Positions 9,801 through 17,430 of a DNA stretch of 36,874 nt are shown here, piece by piece. The notes below the pieces were generated by a model. The model had not been told where the DNA came from. It searched no databases and saw only the letters and a program-made list of their open reading frames with translations. Position numbers and translations under genes: made by a program. The stretch comes from Mediterranea sp. (in: CFB group bacteria) (GTDB lineage Bacteria > Bacteroidota > Bacteroidia > Bacteroidales > Bacteroidaceae), in NCBI GenBank assembly GCA_031261785.1, contig JAISIZ010000107.1, positions 1 through 36,874 on the forward strand, read 5' to 3'. Each line of letters opens with the position of its first letter. Position 1 is the stretch's first letter.

Positions 9801-10972
9801 CCGTCCACGCACACGGAGCTTGCCGTCTTGTTGTTCAGCCGGCCGGGAGAGTGCGGATTGGGCGAGTAGTAATAGCCGCCAAACAGGGGTGGCTCGTGGC
9901 TCAAGAAGTTTATTCCTCCTCCCCATACGCCCGTCCATACGTTCTTGAACGTGTCCTGGAAGATGCACCGCACGCTGGAGTTGGAGAGGCTGTACCCATC
10001 GTCGCCCTCGCGGATATACTGGAACTGCACTTGCTCGGGCAGGGTGAAGAGGCGTTGCGACAGGTTCATGATGGCGATTCCGCCAAATTCCATGGCTATC
10101 CATAGCTTGTTGTCGTCCAGCTGACGGATGTCGAAGACATCGTGCGGCACTTGTCCGAAGCGGATGAAGCGTTCGGTATCGGGGTCGAACAGCGCCAGCC
10201 CCCGGTCGCTGCCCACCCAGATGTTGCCATTGTCGTCCCGATAGACGCATTTTACCGTGTTGCCCGGCAGGCTGTAGGGCGACGCGGGGTCGTGCACGAA
10301 GTTCTTCACTGTCCTGTCCTTGAGGGAGAGCACGGAGAAACCGTGGTTGGCGTGCCCGATGTAGAGATGGCGTCCACCGTCTTCGGCTATGCTCCACACG
10401 TGGTTGCTCACCAGGCCGGGCACGGTCTCCTGGTTGTAGTGGACGAAGCGGCGGGTACGCTTGTCGAAGTAGTCGATTCCTTGCCAATAGGTCGCTATCC
10501 ACAGGTTGCCGTCGTGCGAGGGGAGTATCTTGGTGACGTCGTCGGTGGCGAGGCTCCCGGGGTCGGCCTCGTCGTGCCGATAGCAGGCGAAGGTTCCCGC
10601 GGCGTAGTCGTAGGCGTTCAGCCCCGCGCGTTGCGTGCCTATCCAGAGGATGGAATCGCTGGGGTCGTCGATGAGGCAATTCAGTTCGTTGCCCGTGATA
10701 CTTCCCGTGCCTCGCTCGTCCTTGTAGTAGGTGATGAAGCGAGTGCCGTCGAACTTGTTCAGTCCCTCCTCGGTGGCAAACCACAGGAAGCCTGCCTTGT
10801 CCTGCGCGATGCTGACCACATAGTTGTTGGATAGCCCCTTGTCCATGCCTAACTGCCGGATGGGGTAGGAACCTTCCGCCCACAGGGACGATGGCAAGAG
10901 AAGCAGGCCGAGAAAGAGACGGCGACGCGCGCGCTTCCGTTTTGCGGTATAATCTCCCATTGCTTGAATCAT
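6875..10972 (-). CDS. Hybrid two-component system sensor/regulator of the PUL
   Basis: A 1365-residue one-protein signalling system. Order: signal/anchor region (about 14-32, RRRLFLGLLLLPSSLWA), two periplasmic beta-propellers built from repeats of the LWIGT type (about 40-670), a Y_Y_Y domain (about 705-792), a membrane helix (about 800-820), a histidine kinase dimerisation domain with H855 in HELRTP, an HATPase domain (about 950-1066, SDTGHGI and GTGIGLALV), a receiver domain with D1113/D1114, phosphoacceptor D1155 and K1207, and a C-terminal AraC-type helix-turn-helix (about 1270-1362). All key residues are present. Such proteins bind a degradation product in the periplasm and activate an adjacent susCD operon, here divergent at 11244. 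An alternative ATG lies at 10960. Its 3' end overlaps the flavoprotein gene by 8 bp. Confidence 0.95.
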   Translation of the reverse strand: MIQAMGDYTAKRKRARRRLFLGLLLLPSSLWAEGSYPIRQLGMDKGLSNNYVVSIAQDKAGFLWFATEEGLNKFDGTRFITYYKDERGTGSITGNELNCLIDDPSDSILWIGTQRAGLNAYDYAAGTFACYRHDEADPGSLATDDVTKILPSHDGNLWIATYWQGIDYFDKRTRRFVHYNQETVPGLVSNHVWSIAEDGGRHLYIGHANHGFSVLSLKDRTVKNFVHDPASPYSLPGNTVKCVYRDDNGNIWVGSDRGLALFDPDTERFIRFGQVPHDVFDIRQLDDNKLWIAMEFGGIAIMNLSQRLFTLPEQVQFQYIREGDDGYSLSNSSVRCIFQDTFKNVWTGVWGGGINFLSHEPPLFGGYYYSPNPHSPGRLNNKTASSVCVDGRGRLWIGTDGGGINVFRDGVRQTVFPPSEDRNDANSVQTSLRDTDGNLWFGLFYGGVSYYDSKRDIFHADYLPQLEGKDVRSLYEDEQGQLWIGTDGDGIYRTDLGRRQPMKHYPFGNNMVRCILKDSRQRLWIGTFGGGLGVSDDSVSQVRMFDVGNGFLSNTVNHIYEDSHGNVWVATGEGLAHFAPGTNLDFRTYRREAGLANTHIRAIAEDGKGNIWVSTNKGISCLLNGTDGFLNYDHRDNIPTGNFMSGSVAEDESGRIYFGSVGGLCYFSPEAVLAKRQSPEAAITDMKIFTSLGKGGGGEEAVDINGRTRVEMSHRQNSFGITFNVRDYALSDRVEYACMLEGMDELWYPTDGANAATFRNIPPGKYRFLVKTRLRNQAWSDQLTNLDITIVPPLWLTWWAKTGYVLLFALVCLLILYAYKKRIDVEALYRIEKKNHEHEQTRNAERLRFFTNITHELRTPLTLILGPLEDIRKSPTLAERDTQKIAVIHQSAIRLLNLINQILEFRKVETQNKKLCVGRYNLAALVTEVGTKYKELNRKSGVEVEIRAASEEMTLYFDKEAVTIILDNLLSNALKHTERGSVILSVRPTERNGIRHTEIGVSDTGHGIDAAALPHIFERYYQEERDKRVSGTGIGLALVKSLVTLHEGEISVESKPGQGTSFRFTLLTDNTYPHALHADSEVSQPEAEDEGLVATDAMSPPVGGKALLLVVEDDPDISHYICESFADRFEVKSAANGQQGLDLAIHYTPDIIVSDIMMPVMDGISLCRQLKTDVRTSHIPVILLTAKDTPEDKEEGYETGADSYLTKPFSATLLHSRVNNLLEARRKLAERFATSYGPSDNSRLEGKRAQLAESLNQLDREFLEKISALVEERISSERVDVAFLSDRLCMSGSTLYRKIKALTGLSTNEYVRKLKMRHAERLLLEGRYQVSEVAFKVGFNSVVYFRQCFKEEFGVLPSDYLKPST

Positions 10973-10986
10973 GTTAAACGTCGGCG

Positions 10987-11017
10987 CGAATATACGGAAA
11001 AACCGTCATCTACTCAA
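10987..11017 (-). promoter_or_regulatory. Candidate promoter of the hybrid sensor gene
   Basis: On the minus strand TTG (complement of 11015-11017) and TATATTCG (complement of 10987-10994) are spaced by 20 nt. The -7 box differs from TAnnTTTG at one position. Transcription would start only a few bases before the ATG at 10972, or about 20 before the ATG at 10960. Confidence 0.4.
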
Positions 11018-11081
11018 CTTCGCAAGTATTCCATCTCCGCGAAAGGTCCATGCGGTCCGCGTGGGATGTCCGCGGCCCGGC

Positions 11082-11174
11082 GAAGTGCCCATGCAAGTCC
11101 GCATGGGCACTTCACAGGTCATCCGACATCCACAGATCGTGCAATGCCCGATTTGCGCGCCATCCCTGCACGAT
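11082..11174. promoter_or_regulatory. Two inverted repeats between sensor and PUL operon
   Basis: GAAGTGCCCATGC (11082-11094) and its exact reverse complement (11101-11113) form a 13-bp perfect inverted repeat with a 6-nt centre. A second pair, ATCGTGCA (11136-11143) and TGCACGAT (11167-11174), is centred about 50 bp upstream of the PUL -7 box. Either could be an operator for the AraC-type output domain, or a hairpin. The rest of the 271-bp divergent gap holds no gene. Confidence 0.55.
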
Positions 11175-11204
11175 TTCCGTCGTGTCCGTATGGAGGAAAC
11201 AGTC

Positions 11205-11212
11205 TATCTTTG
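11205..11212 (+). promoter_or_regulatory. -7 promoter box of the PUL operon
   Basis: TATCTTTG matches TAnnTTTG and lies 31 nt before the start codon at 11244. There is no TTTG at the expected -33 position, as expected for a promoter that needs activation by the hybrid regulator. Confidence 0.6.
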
Positions 11213-11243
11213 CCCTACCATTATTAATTTTAAAGACAAATGT

Positions 11244-12725
11244 ATGAGAAAACATCTATGGTATGTCGCACAAACGACACTGATGCTGCTACTTTCCATT
11301 CTGGGCAGTTGTAGCGACAACAACGGCTATCCCGACGTGGATGGACAATCTCCCTCCGTCGCCCTCACGACGGAACATATCCAGACCGAAGCGGGACGAA
11401 CCATCACCGTCGAAGGCACCGTGGCCGATAAGGACGGCTTGGCAACCATCTCTTTGGAATGCGTCGACCTGAACCTCAAAAAGACGATCGACCTCCTTGA
11501 CATCTACAAAGAAGCGCTCACCACCTACGAATTGCGATACGACTTCCCCATCGGACGCGATGAGATAGGCGACCAGTTCACCATCAAGGTCACCGTGACC
11601 GACGTGGGTGGGCGCGTCGCCTCGCAGGAGTTGCTGGTCACCATGGACGGCGATTTCGCCCCACCCACCTTCACCACGGCACCCGACAAAGCCATCACCG
11701 TGCTGATGAAAGCGAATACGAAATTCAACCTACGCTTCGCGCTTAGCGACAACCGGGCGCTGGACTACGTTACCATCGACATTCCCGGCGTGGAGGGCTA
11801 CGCGCCGAGGCGAGTCGACCTAAGTGGGCAGAAGACGTACGACTTCTCGGAAAGCGTCGTGCTGCCCAACGAAGCGCGCGAATACACCGTCACCCTTACC
11901 GCGGTAGACCGTTCGGGGAAAGAGACCGTGGCCACCTCCACCCTCTCCGTGTCCGAGATGCCCGACTTCGAGAAGATGTACCTGGCCGACGTCACTACCG
12001 CCGCCGCCTTGAACAGCGACGTGTTCGGCGTGCCCATGCGCGTCGAGCGCACGGCACCCTACCAGTACCGGGCCAGGTACTACAACCAGGCGGCCGGCAC
12101 GCCCATCTTCTTCCTGCCGCAGAAGAGCGACTTCAACCCCATCTGCTTCGGCCTCGACCCCGAGGACAGCAGCAAGCTGACCGACGACCCCGACCTGGCG
12201 AAACCCATACAGCTCACCGAGGCGAACGTCTACTACGACATCACGTTCAATATCCTACAGAGCACATACGCCATCAGCACCTACCCCATAAGCGAGGCGG
12301 GAAACCGATTGCCGCAACCCATTGGGTCGGACTTCTACTTAGACAAGTCGCAACCCGAATATATCATCCCGTTCCAGATCGGCGTGCTGGGCAACCTTCC
12401 AGGCTGCAACGGCAGCCCGAGCGGATTGCTCATCTTCACGCAAGATGCCGTCAACCCCAACCTCTTCTATACCGACAACGTCGCGCTGGAGGCGGGGACG
12501 CAGCTCAACTTCATCATCCACAACAAGCACGACTGGGGATGGTGGGACTACTGCCTGTGGCGCGTCGACAACGCCGACGACCCCGAGATATTCCTGTACG
12601 GTGGACAGGATATCAACCCCAAGCCGCAGGACATCTGGGGAAAACCTACCGTAAGAACGACAGGGACCTATAAGTTCTGGTTCGACGCCCACCTCGAAAG
12701 GGGCAAATTAGTCCGAGTAAATTGA
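11244..12725 (+). CDS. Surface lipoprotein, SusE/F-like glycan-binding candidate
   Basis: A 493-residue lipoprotein: signal peptide with lipobox SILGSC (C23), followed by SDNN, an acidic post-cysteine stretch that fits surface export in this phylum. Residues about 36-134 and 138-238 look like two immunoglobulin-like sandwich domains (patterns such as TVADKDGLATISL and VTVTDVGGR), and about 240-493 is a SusE/F-type tail with an aromatic patch WGWWDYCLW near 431-439. It probably binds glycan at the cell surface and hands it to SusCD. I chose the ATG at 11244; the open frame back to 10971 overlaps the promoter. It is the first gene of the operon, 17 nt before susC. No close family name is claimed. 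Confidence 0.7.
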   Translation: MRKHLWYVAQTTLMLLLSILGSCSDNNGYPDVDGQSPSVALTTEHIQTEAGRTITVEGTVADKDGLATISLECVDLNLKKTIDLLDIYKEALTTYELRYDFPIGRDEIGDQFTIKVTVTDVGGRVASQELLVTMDGDFAPPTFTTAPDKAITVLMKANTKFNLRFALSDNRALDYVTIDIPGVEGYAPRRVDLSGQKTYDFSESVVLPNEAREYTVTLTAVDRSGKETVATSTLSVSEMPDFEKMYLADVTTAAALNSDVFGVPMRVERTAPYQYRARYYNQAAGTPIFFLPQKSDFNPICFGLDPEDSSKLTDDPDLAKPIQLTEANVYYDITFNILQSTYAISTYPISEAGNRLPQPIGSDFYLDKSQPEYIIPFQIGVLGNLPGCNGSPSGLLIFTQDAVNPNLFYTDNVALEAGTQLNFIIHNKHDWGWWDYCLWRVDNADDPEIFLYGGQDINPKPQDIWGKPTVRTTGTYKFWFDAHLERGKLVRVN

Positions 12726-12742
12726 CTTTAACAACTCCATCT

Positions 12743-15700
12743 ATGAGCAAGTACATCATACTGGCATGCCTACTCCTCACGACGATAGGCAGCTACGCGC
12801 AAATCACCGTAACCGGCAAGGTTACATCGGCCACCGACAAAGAAGCGCTGACCGGCGCCAGCATCGTGGTGAAGGGCAGCAGCAACGGCACCATCGCCGA
12901 CATCGATGGCAACTACACCCTCACTCAGATCGACCGCGACGCCGTACTCGTGTTCTCCTACATCGGCTTTAAGACAAAGGAGATCGCCCTGAACGGGCGG
13001 ACCACGCTCAACGTCAGCCTGAACGAAGACTCATTCGTCACCGACGAAGTCGTAGTGATTGGCTATGGAGCCGTACGCAAGAGCGACCTCACCAGCTCCA
13101 TCTCCACCGTGAAGGGCGAACAGATCACCGAGACCGTGACCGGCAACGCCATGGACGCCCTCCAAGGCAAGGTGAACGGCGTGCAAGTGATCAGTGGCGG
13201 AGGTCCGGGCACGGCGCCCAAGGTGCTGATCCGAGGCGTGACCACCGTCAACGGCAGCGACCCGCTCTACGTGGTCGACGGTATGCCCGTGGGGACGAAC
13301 ATCAATTTCTTGAACACCAACGACATCGAGTCCATGGAAGTGCTGAAGGACGCCTCGGCCGCCGCCATCTACGGTACCCGGGGTTCCAACGGCGTCATCC
13401 TCATCACCACCAAGAAAGGGGCGGCAGGGAAAACTAAGTTCAACTTCAGCGCCTCGGTAGGATTCCAGACCATCGACAACCCTGACGTGGCCAAGGCGTC
13501 CGAGTACGAGAAGGTGTTCAAGGCACGATACACCAACGACGGACGTACCCCGGCCTGGAACGGAAAGGACGACGTCACCGACGCCGAAGGCACCGACTGG
13601 TGGAAAACGGTCATCAACAAGACGGCGCTGGTGCACAACTACTCGTTTGGTTTCACCGGCGGGACGGACAAGCTGACGTACAGCCTCAGCGTGGGATACT
13701 TCCGCAACAACTCGCAGTACGACGTGGGCTATTGGGACAAGATCAACGCCCGCCTCAACACCGAGTACACCTTTAATAAATACGTGAAGCTCGGCTTCGA
13801 CATCGCCCCGCGGGTGGAATCGTGGGACGATACCCCCAACCTCTTCTCCGCGGCCATGGCCATGGATCCCACCACCCCCGTGTTCCGCCCCAAGGAAGAG
13901 TGGACCGACAATCCCTACAACAACTACCAACGCTCGTACAACAACGAGGAGTGGAACCCCGCGGGATCAGTCGCCAGGCAGGACAGCCACTCGAGCGAAT
14001 ACGGCGTCATCATCAACCCCTACCTGCAACTCATGCCCGTAGAGGGACTGACGCTCCGTACGCAGTTCGGCGCCAACGCGCACTTCCGCCGCTCGGACTC
14101 CTTCACCCCCGAGTTTTACATCGACGCCCTCGAGAAGTCGACTTACAGCACCGCCAAGCGCACCATGAACGAATGGTTGGACTGGAACTGGACCAACACG
14201 GTGAATTACCAGCACACCTTCGCCCAAGTGCACAACCTGAACGTGATGGGAGGATTCACCATGGAGCGCTTCGCCAACTACTGGGTATCGGGCGCACGCG
14301 ACAATACCCCCAACAACTCCGAGACCTTGCACGAGGTGGACGCGGGCACCATGAACCAGCAGAGCGGCGGCAATACCAGCTACAACACGCTGCTCTCCTA
14401 TATCGGCCGGGCGATGTACAATTACAACAATCGCTATTACCTCACCGTCTCTCTCCGCGCCGACGGCTCCTCCAAGTTCCCGAAAGGCAACAAATACGCC
14501 CTGTTCCCCTCGGTATCGGCCGCCTGGCGCCTCACTGCCGAGCCATTCATGCAGCACCAGCACGTGTTCGACAACCTGAAGATAAGGGCCGGATGGGGAC
14601 GTGTAGGCAACCAGAGCATCTCCAACTCGGCCTACCTCACGCTGATGGGAACGGCCGACGCCGTCTTCGGCGTGGACCAGAACCGCGTCACCGGTACCAC
14701 CATCTCTTCCGTGGGCAACGCCAAGCTGAAGTGGGAGACGGTGGAGGACATCAACTTCGGTCTCGACCTCTCCTTCCTCCAGTCCCGGTTGGACGTCACC
14801 TTCGACTTCTACCAGAAGAAGTCGAAAGACATGCTCTACGCCAAGCAGAACCTGCTGGTCGTGGGATACCCCAACTGGAACAGCCAGATTACCATGAACA
14901 TCGGCAGCATGAAAGCCACGGGATGGGAGCTGGGGATGAACTGGCGCGACCACACGGGCGACTTGAGCTATAACGTGGGCGTCAACCTCTCGGCAGTGAA
15001 GAACAAGGCCATCAAGCTATCGGGCGACGGCCCGATCTACACCGGAGGATTCAACTCCGACCAGATCATCCGCAATGAGGACAACGCCGAGATCGGACGC
15101 TTCTACGGCTTCGTGGCCGACGGGCTGTTCCAGAACCTCGCCGAAGTGTACGCCCATACCGACGAACACGGCAAGCCCATCCAGCCCAACGCCGCGCCGG
15201 GCGACATCCGCTTCAAGGACCTGAACCACGACGGCGTGCTCGACGAGAACGACAAGACGTATATCGGCAACGCCTACCCCGACCTGATGATGGGCGTCAA
15301 CCTCGGGATAAACTACAAGAACTTCGACTTCACCGCCAACTTCTACGGCACCTTCGGCAACGACATCTACAACACCACCAAGAGCCGATACTCGGGCATC
15401 AACGGACAGAACGTCTTCGCCGGCACGCTCGACAAGGCCTGGCATGGCGAGGGGACGAGCTACGACATCCCCCGCCTCACGGCCAACGACACCAACCTGA
15501 ACTACATCCGGGTGTCGAGCTTCTACGTGGAGGATGGCTCCTACTTCCGTTGCAAGTTGCTGCAGGTAGGCTATACCTTGCCTAAGCGGCTGCTCGGGAA
15601 CAGGGAGTTGCGCTTCTCGTTCTCGGCCCAGAATCCGTTTACCATCACCGGTTACTCGGGTATGGATCCGGAGCGGCCGCAATTGGGCGCGAGTGTCATC

Positions 15701-15772
15701 GAGACGGGCATCGACTGGATTGCCTATCCCAACCCGCGCTCTTTCCTGTTTGGCATCGACTTCAAATTTTAA
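12743..15772 (+). CDS. susC: SusC/RagA-type TonB-dependent outer-membrane transporter
   Basis: A 1009-residue outer-membrane transporter that imports oligosaccharides with energy from TonB. Order: signal peptide ending at SYA/Q (about residue 19), carboxypeptidase-regulatory-like domain (about 21-95, GKVTSATDKEALTGASIVV), TonB box DEVVVIGYG (101-109), plug domain (about 110-230, with the SusC signature VIRGVTTVNGSDPLYVVDG-like segment and AAAIYGTRGSNGVILITTKKG-like segment), then a large beta-barrel ending in an aromatic residue (GIDFKF). The open frame begins at 12722, but the ATG at 12743 gives a normal signal peptide. There is no N-terminal anti-sigma-interacting extension, consistent with control by the hybrid sensor. 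It pairs with the SusD gene 12 nt downstream. Confidence 0.95.
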   Translation: MSKYIILACLLLTTIGSYAQITVTGKVTSATDKEALTGASIVVKGSSNGTIADIDGNYTLTQIDRDAVLVFSYIGFKTKEIALNGRTTLNVSLNEDSFVTDEVVVIGYGAVRKSDLTSSISTVKGEQITETVTGNAMDALQGKVNGVQVISGGGPGTAPKVLIRGVTTVNGSDPLYVVDGMPVGTNINFLNTNDIESMEVLKDASAAAIYGTRGSNGVILITTKKGAAGKTKFNFSASVGFQTIDNPDVAKASEYEKVFKARYTNDGRTPAWNGKDDVTDAEGTDWWKTVINKTALVHNYSFGFTGGTDKLTYSLSVGYFRNNSQYDVGYWDKINARLNTEYTFNKYVKLGFDIAPRVESWDDTPNLFSAAMAMDPTTPVFRPKEEWTDNPYNNYQRSYNNEEWNPAGSVARQDSHSSEYGVIINPYLQLMPVEGLTLRTQFGANAHFRRSDSFTPEFYIDALEKSTYSTAKRTMNEWLDWNWTNTVNYQHTFAQVHNLNVMGGFTMERFANYWVSGARDNTPNNSETLHEVDAGTMNQQSGGNTSYNTLLSYIGRAMYNYNNRYYLTVSLRADGSSKFPKGNKYALFPSVSAAWRLTAEPFMQHQHVFDNLKIRAGWGRVGNQSISNSAYLTLMGTADAVFGVDQNRVTGTTISSVGNAKLKWETVEDINFGLDLSFLQSRLDVTFDFYQKKSKDMLYAKQNLLVVGYPNWNSQITMNIGSMKATGWELGMNWRDHTGDLSYNVGVNLSAVKNKAIKLSGDGPIYTGGFNSDQIIRNEDNAEIGRFYGFVADGLFQNLAEVYAHTDEHGKPIQPNAAPGDIRFKDLNHDGVLDENDKTYIGNAYPDLMMGVNLGINYKNFDFTANFYGTFGNDIYNTTKSRYSGINGQNVFAGTLDKAWHGEGTSYDIPRLTANDTNLNYIRVSSFYVEDGSYFRCKLLQVGYTLPKRLLGNRELRFSFSAQNPFTITGYSGMDPERPQLGASVIETGIDWIAYPNPRSFLFGIDFKF

Positions 15773-15784
15773 ACTCCATCGATT

Positions 15785-17410
15785 ATGAAACCATTATATA
15801 CTATTCTGGCATTCGTGAGTGCCATGCTGCTCGTCTCCTGCTCCGACTTCCTGGAAGAAGACGTGAGGGGGCAGGAAAACTTAGACAACTATTTCCAAAG
15901 CGAGAGCGACGCCGAGTCGTTCATCACCGGCTGCTACAACGCCATCACCTACCACGGCTGGTGGCAAGTGGAGAACTTCTGGATACTGACCGACATGTGT
16001 AGCGACGACCTGTGGATGGGCAACACCACCCAGTCGCAGAGCGACTACATCTCGCTGGCGCACTACCAAGGCGTGGGACAATCCAACGGTACCATCTCCA
16101 ATTTCTGGCAATACCGGTACAAAGGCATCCTGCGTTGCAACATCGCCATCGACAAGATACCCCAAGCGCCCATCGTGGACAAGGAGAAGCAGGCCCGATT
16201 AGTAGCCGAGGCCCGCTTCCTGCGCGCCTACTTCTATTTCGAGCTGGTCAAGAACTTCGGGGGCGTACCTATCGTGAAGGGCTTCCTCATGCCCGAGGAG
16301 GTGGAAGGTATCACCCGCTCCAGCGCCGACGAGGTGTACGCCTTTATCGAGTCCGACCTCGCCGAGGCCGCCAAGGTGTTGCCGCAACGCAGCCAATACG
16401 CCGCCACCGACATGGGGCGCGCCACCCGGGGAGCGGCATTGGGCTTGATGGGCAAGGCTTACCTCTACCAAAGCAACTGGGAAGCGGCGCGCGATACCCT
16501 GGAGACCGTCATCGACGAGCACGAGTACGACCTGATGCCCAACTTTGGCGACGTCTGGAGCGTCGATGCCGAGAATAACGTCGAGTCCCTCTTCGAGGTA
16601 CAGAACACCTACGACGAGACCTACGACCTGGGCGGAAGCCTCTCCATCATCACCGGCAACCGCTCGGGAGGCGACCAGGACGGATGGGCGTGGGGATTGC
16701 CTACCAGCGACCTGGAGAACGCCTTCCTCGCCGCAGGCGACACCGAGCGCCTGCGCTGGTCCATCATCAAGAACGGAGCCACGGAGATAGCGGGTGAGGA
16801 CCACTTCGCCGAGCTGGTGACCGCGCAAGGCAACCAAAATGGCGATGGCACCTACTGCATAGCGCCCGCCAAGCATAAATCGGCGCGCATCAACCGGAAG
16901 TTCTACCTACCCTACGCCAAACGACCGGCCAATTACAACCAGCCCAAGGTGCCACTCAACCACCGTATCCTGCGCTACGCCGACGTGCTGCTGATGTACG
17001 CCGAGGCGTGCAACGAGCTGAACGACGACGCCAACGCCCGGACAGCCCTCAACAAGGTGCGCGAGCGCGTACATCTCGCCGACGTGGAGAGCAGCGGGAA
17101 CGACCTGCGCAAAGCCATACGCAACGAGCGACGGCTGGAACTGGCGCTGGAGAATCACCGCATATACGACATCCGCCGGTGGACCGACGACAATGGCAAG
17201 AAGATGATATGCAACATCATGGGACCAGACGGATCGTTCGTGAAGTATAACACCGGTCCCAACGCCGACAAGTACGAGAAGGAGAACCAGTACGAACCCA
17301 GCGACAAGGGCACGACCTTCCTGGAAGACCGCGACCTGCTCTTCCCCATACCGCTCTACGAGATAACCATGTCCAACGGCTCCATCCAGCAAAACCCCGG
17401 ATGGCATTAA
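15785..17410 (+). CDS. susD: SusD/RagB-type surface glycan-binding lipoprotein
   Basis: A 541-residue outer-membrane lipoprotein that forms the lid on the SusC barrel and captures the oligosaccharide. Lipobox LLVSC (C19) is followed by SDFLEED. The N-terminal SusD-like domain includes YNAITYHGWW and the conserved RFLRAYFYFELVKNFGGVP segment near 144-162, with TPR-like helices scaffolding it. The C-terminal RagB domain includes YADVLLMYAEACNEL and the NERRLELALENHRIYDIRRW segment near 446-465, ending in NPGWH as is usual for the family. It starts 12 nt after susC and ends 20 nt before the GH30 gene, in the same operon. Confidence 0.95.
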   Translation: MKPLYTILAFVSAMLLVSCSDFLEEDVRGQENLDNYFQSESDAESFITGCYNAITYHGWWQVENFWILTDMCSDDLWMGNTTQSQSDYISLAHYQGVGQSNGTISNFWQYRYKGILRCNIAIDKIPQAPIVDKEKQARLVAEARFLRAYFYFELVKNFGGVPIVKGFLMPEEVEGITRSSADEVYAFIESDLAEAAKVLPQRSQYAATDMGRATRGAALGLMGKAYLYQSNWEAARDTLETVIDEHEYDLMPNFGDVWSVDAENNVESLFEVQNTYDETYDLGGSLSIITGNRSGGDQDGWAWGLPTSDLENAFLAAGDTERLRWSIIKNGATEIAGEDHFAELVTAQGNQNGDGTYCIAPAKHKSARINRKFYLPYAKRPANYNQPKVPLNHRILRYADVLLMYAEACNELNDDANARTALNKVRERVHLADVESSGNDLRKAIRNERRLELALENHRIYDIRRWTDDNGKKMICNIMGPDGSFVKYNTGPNADKYEKENQYEPSDKGTTFLEDRDLLFPIPLYEITMSNGSIQQNPGWH

Positions 17411-17430
17411 TCCCATAATCTTCGACCGAT

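Noticed and set aside
9198..10883. 561-codon minus-strand frame inside the hybrid sensor gene
   Set aside because: Overlaps the propeller region in another frame with Arg/His/Pro-rich translation, typical of a shadow.
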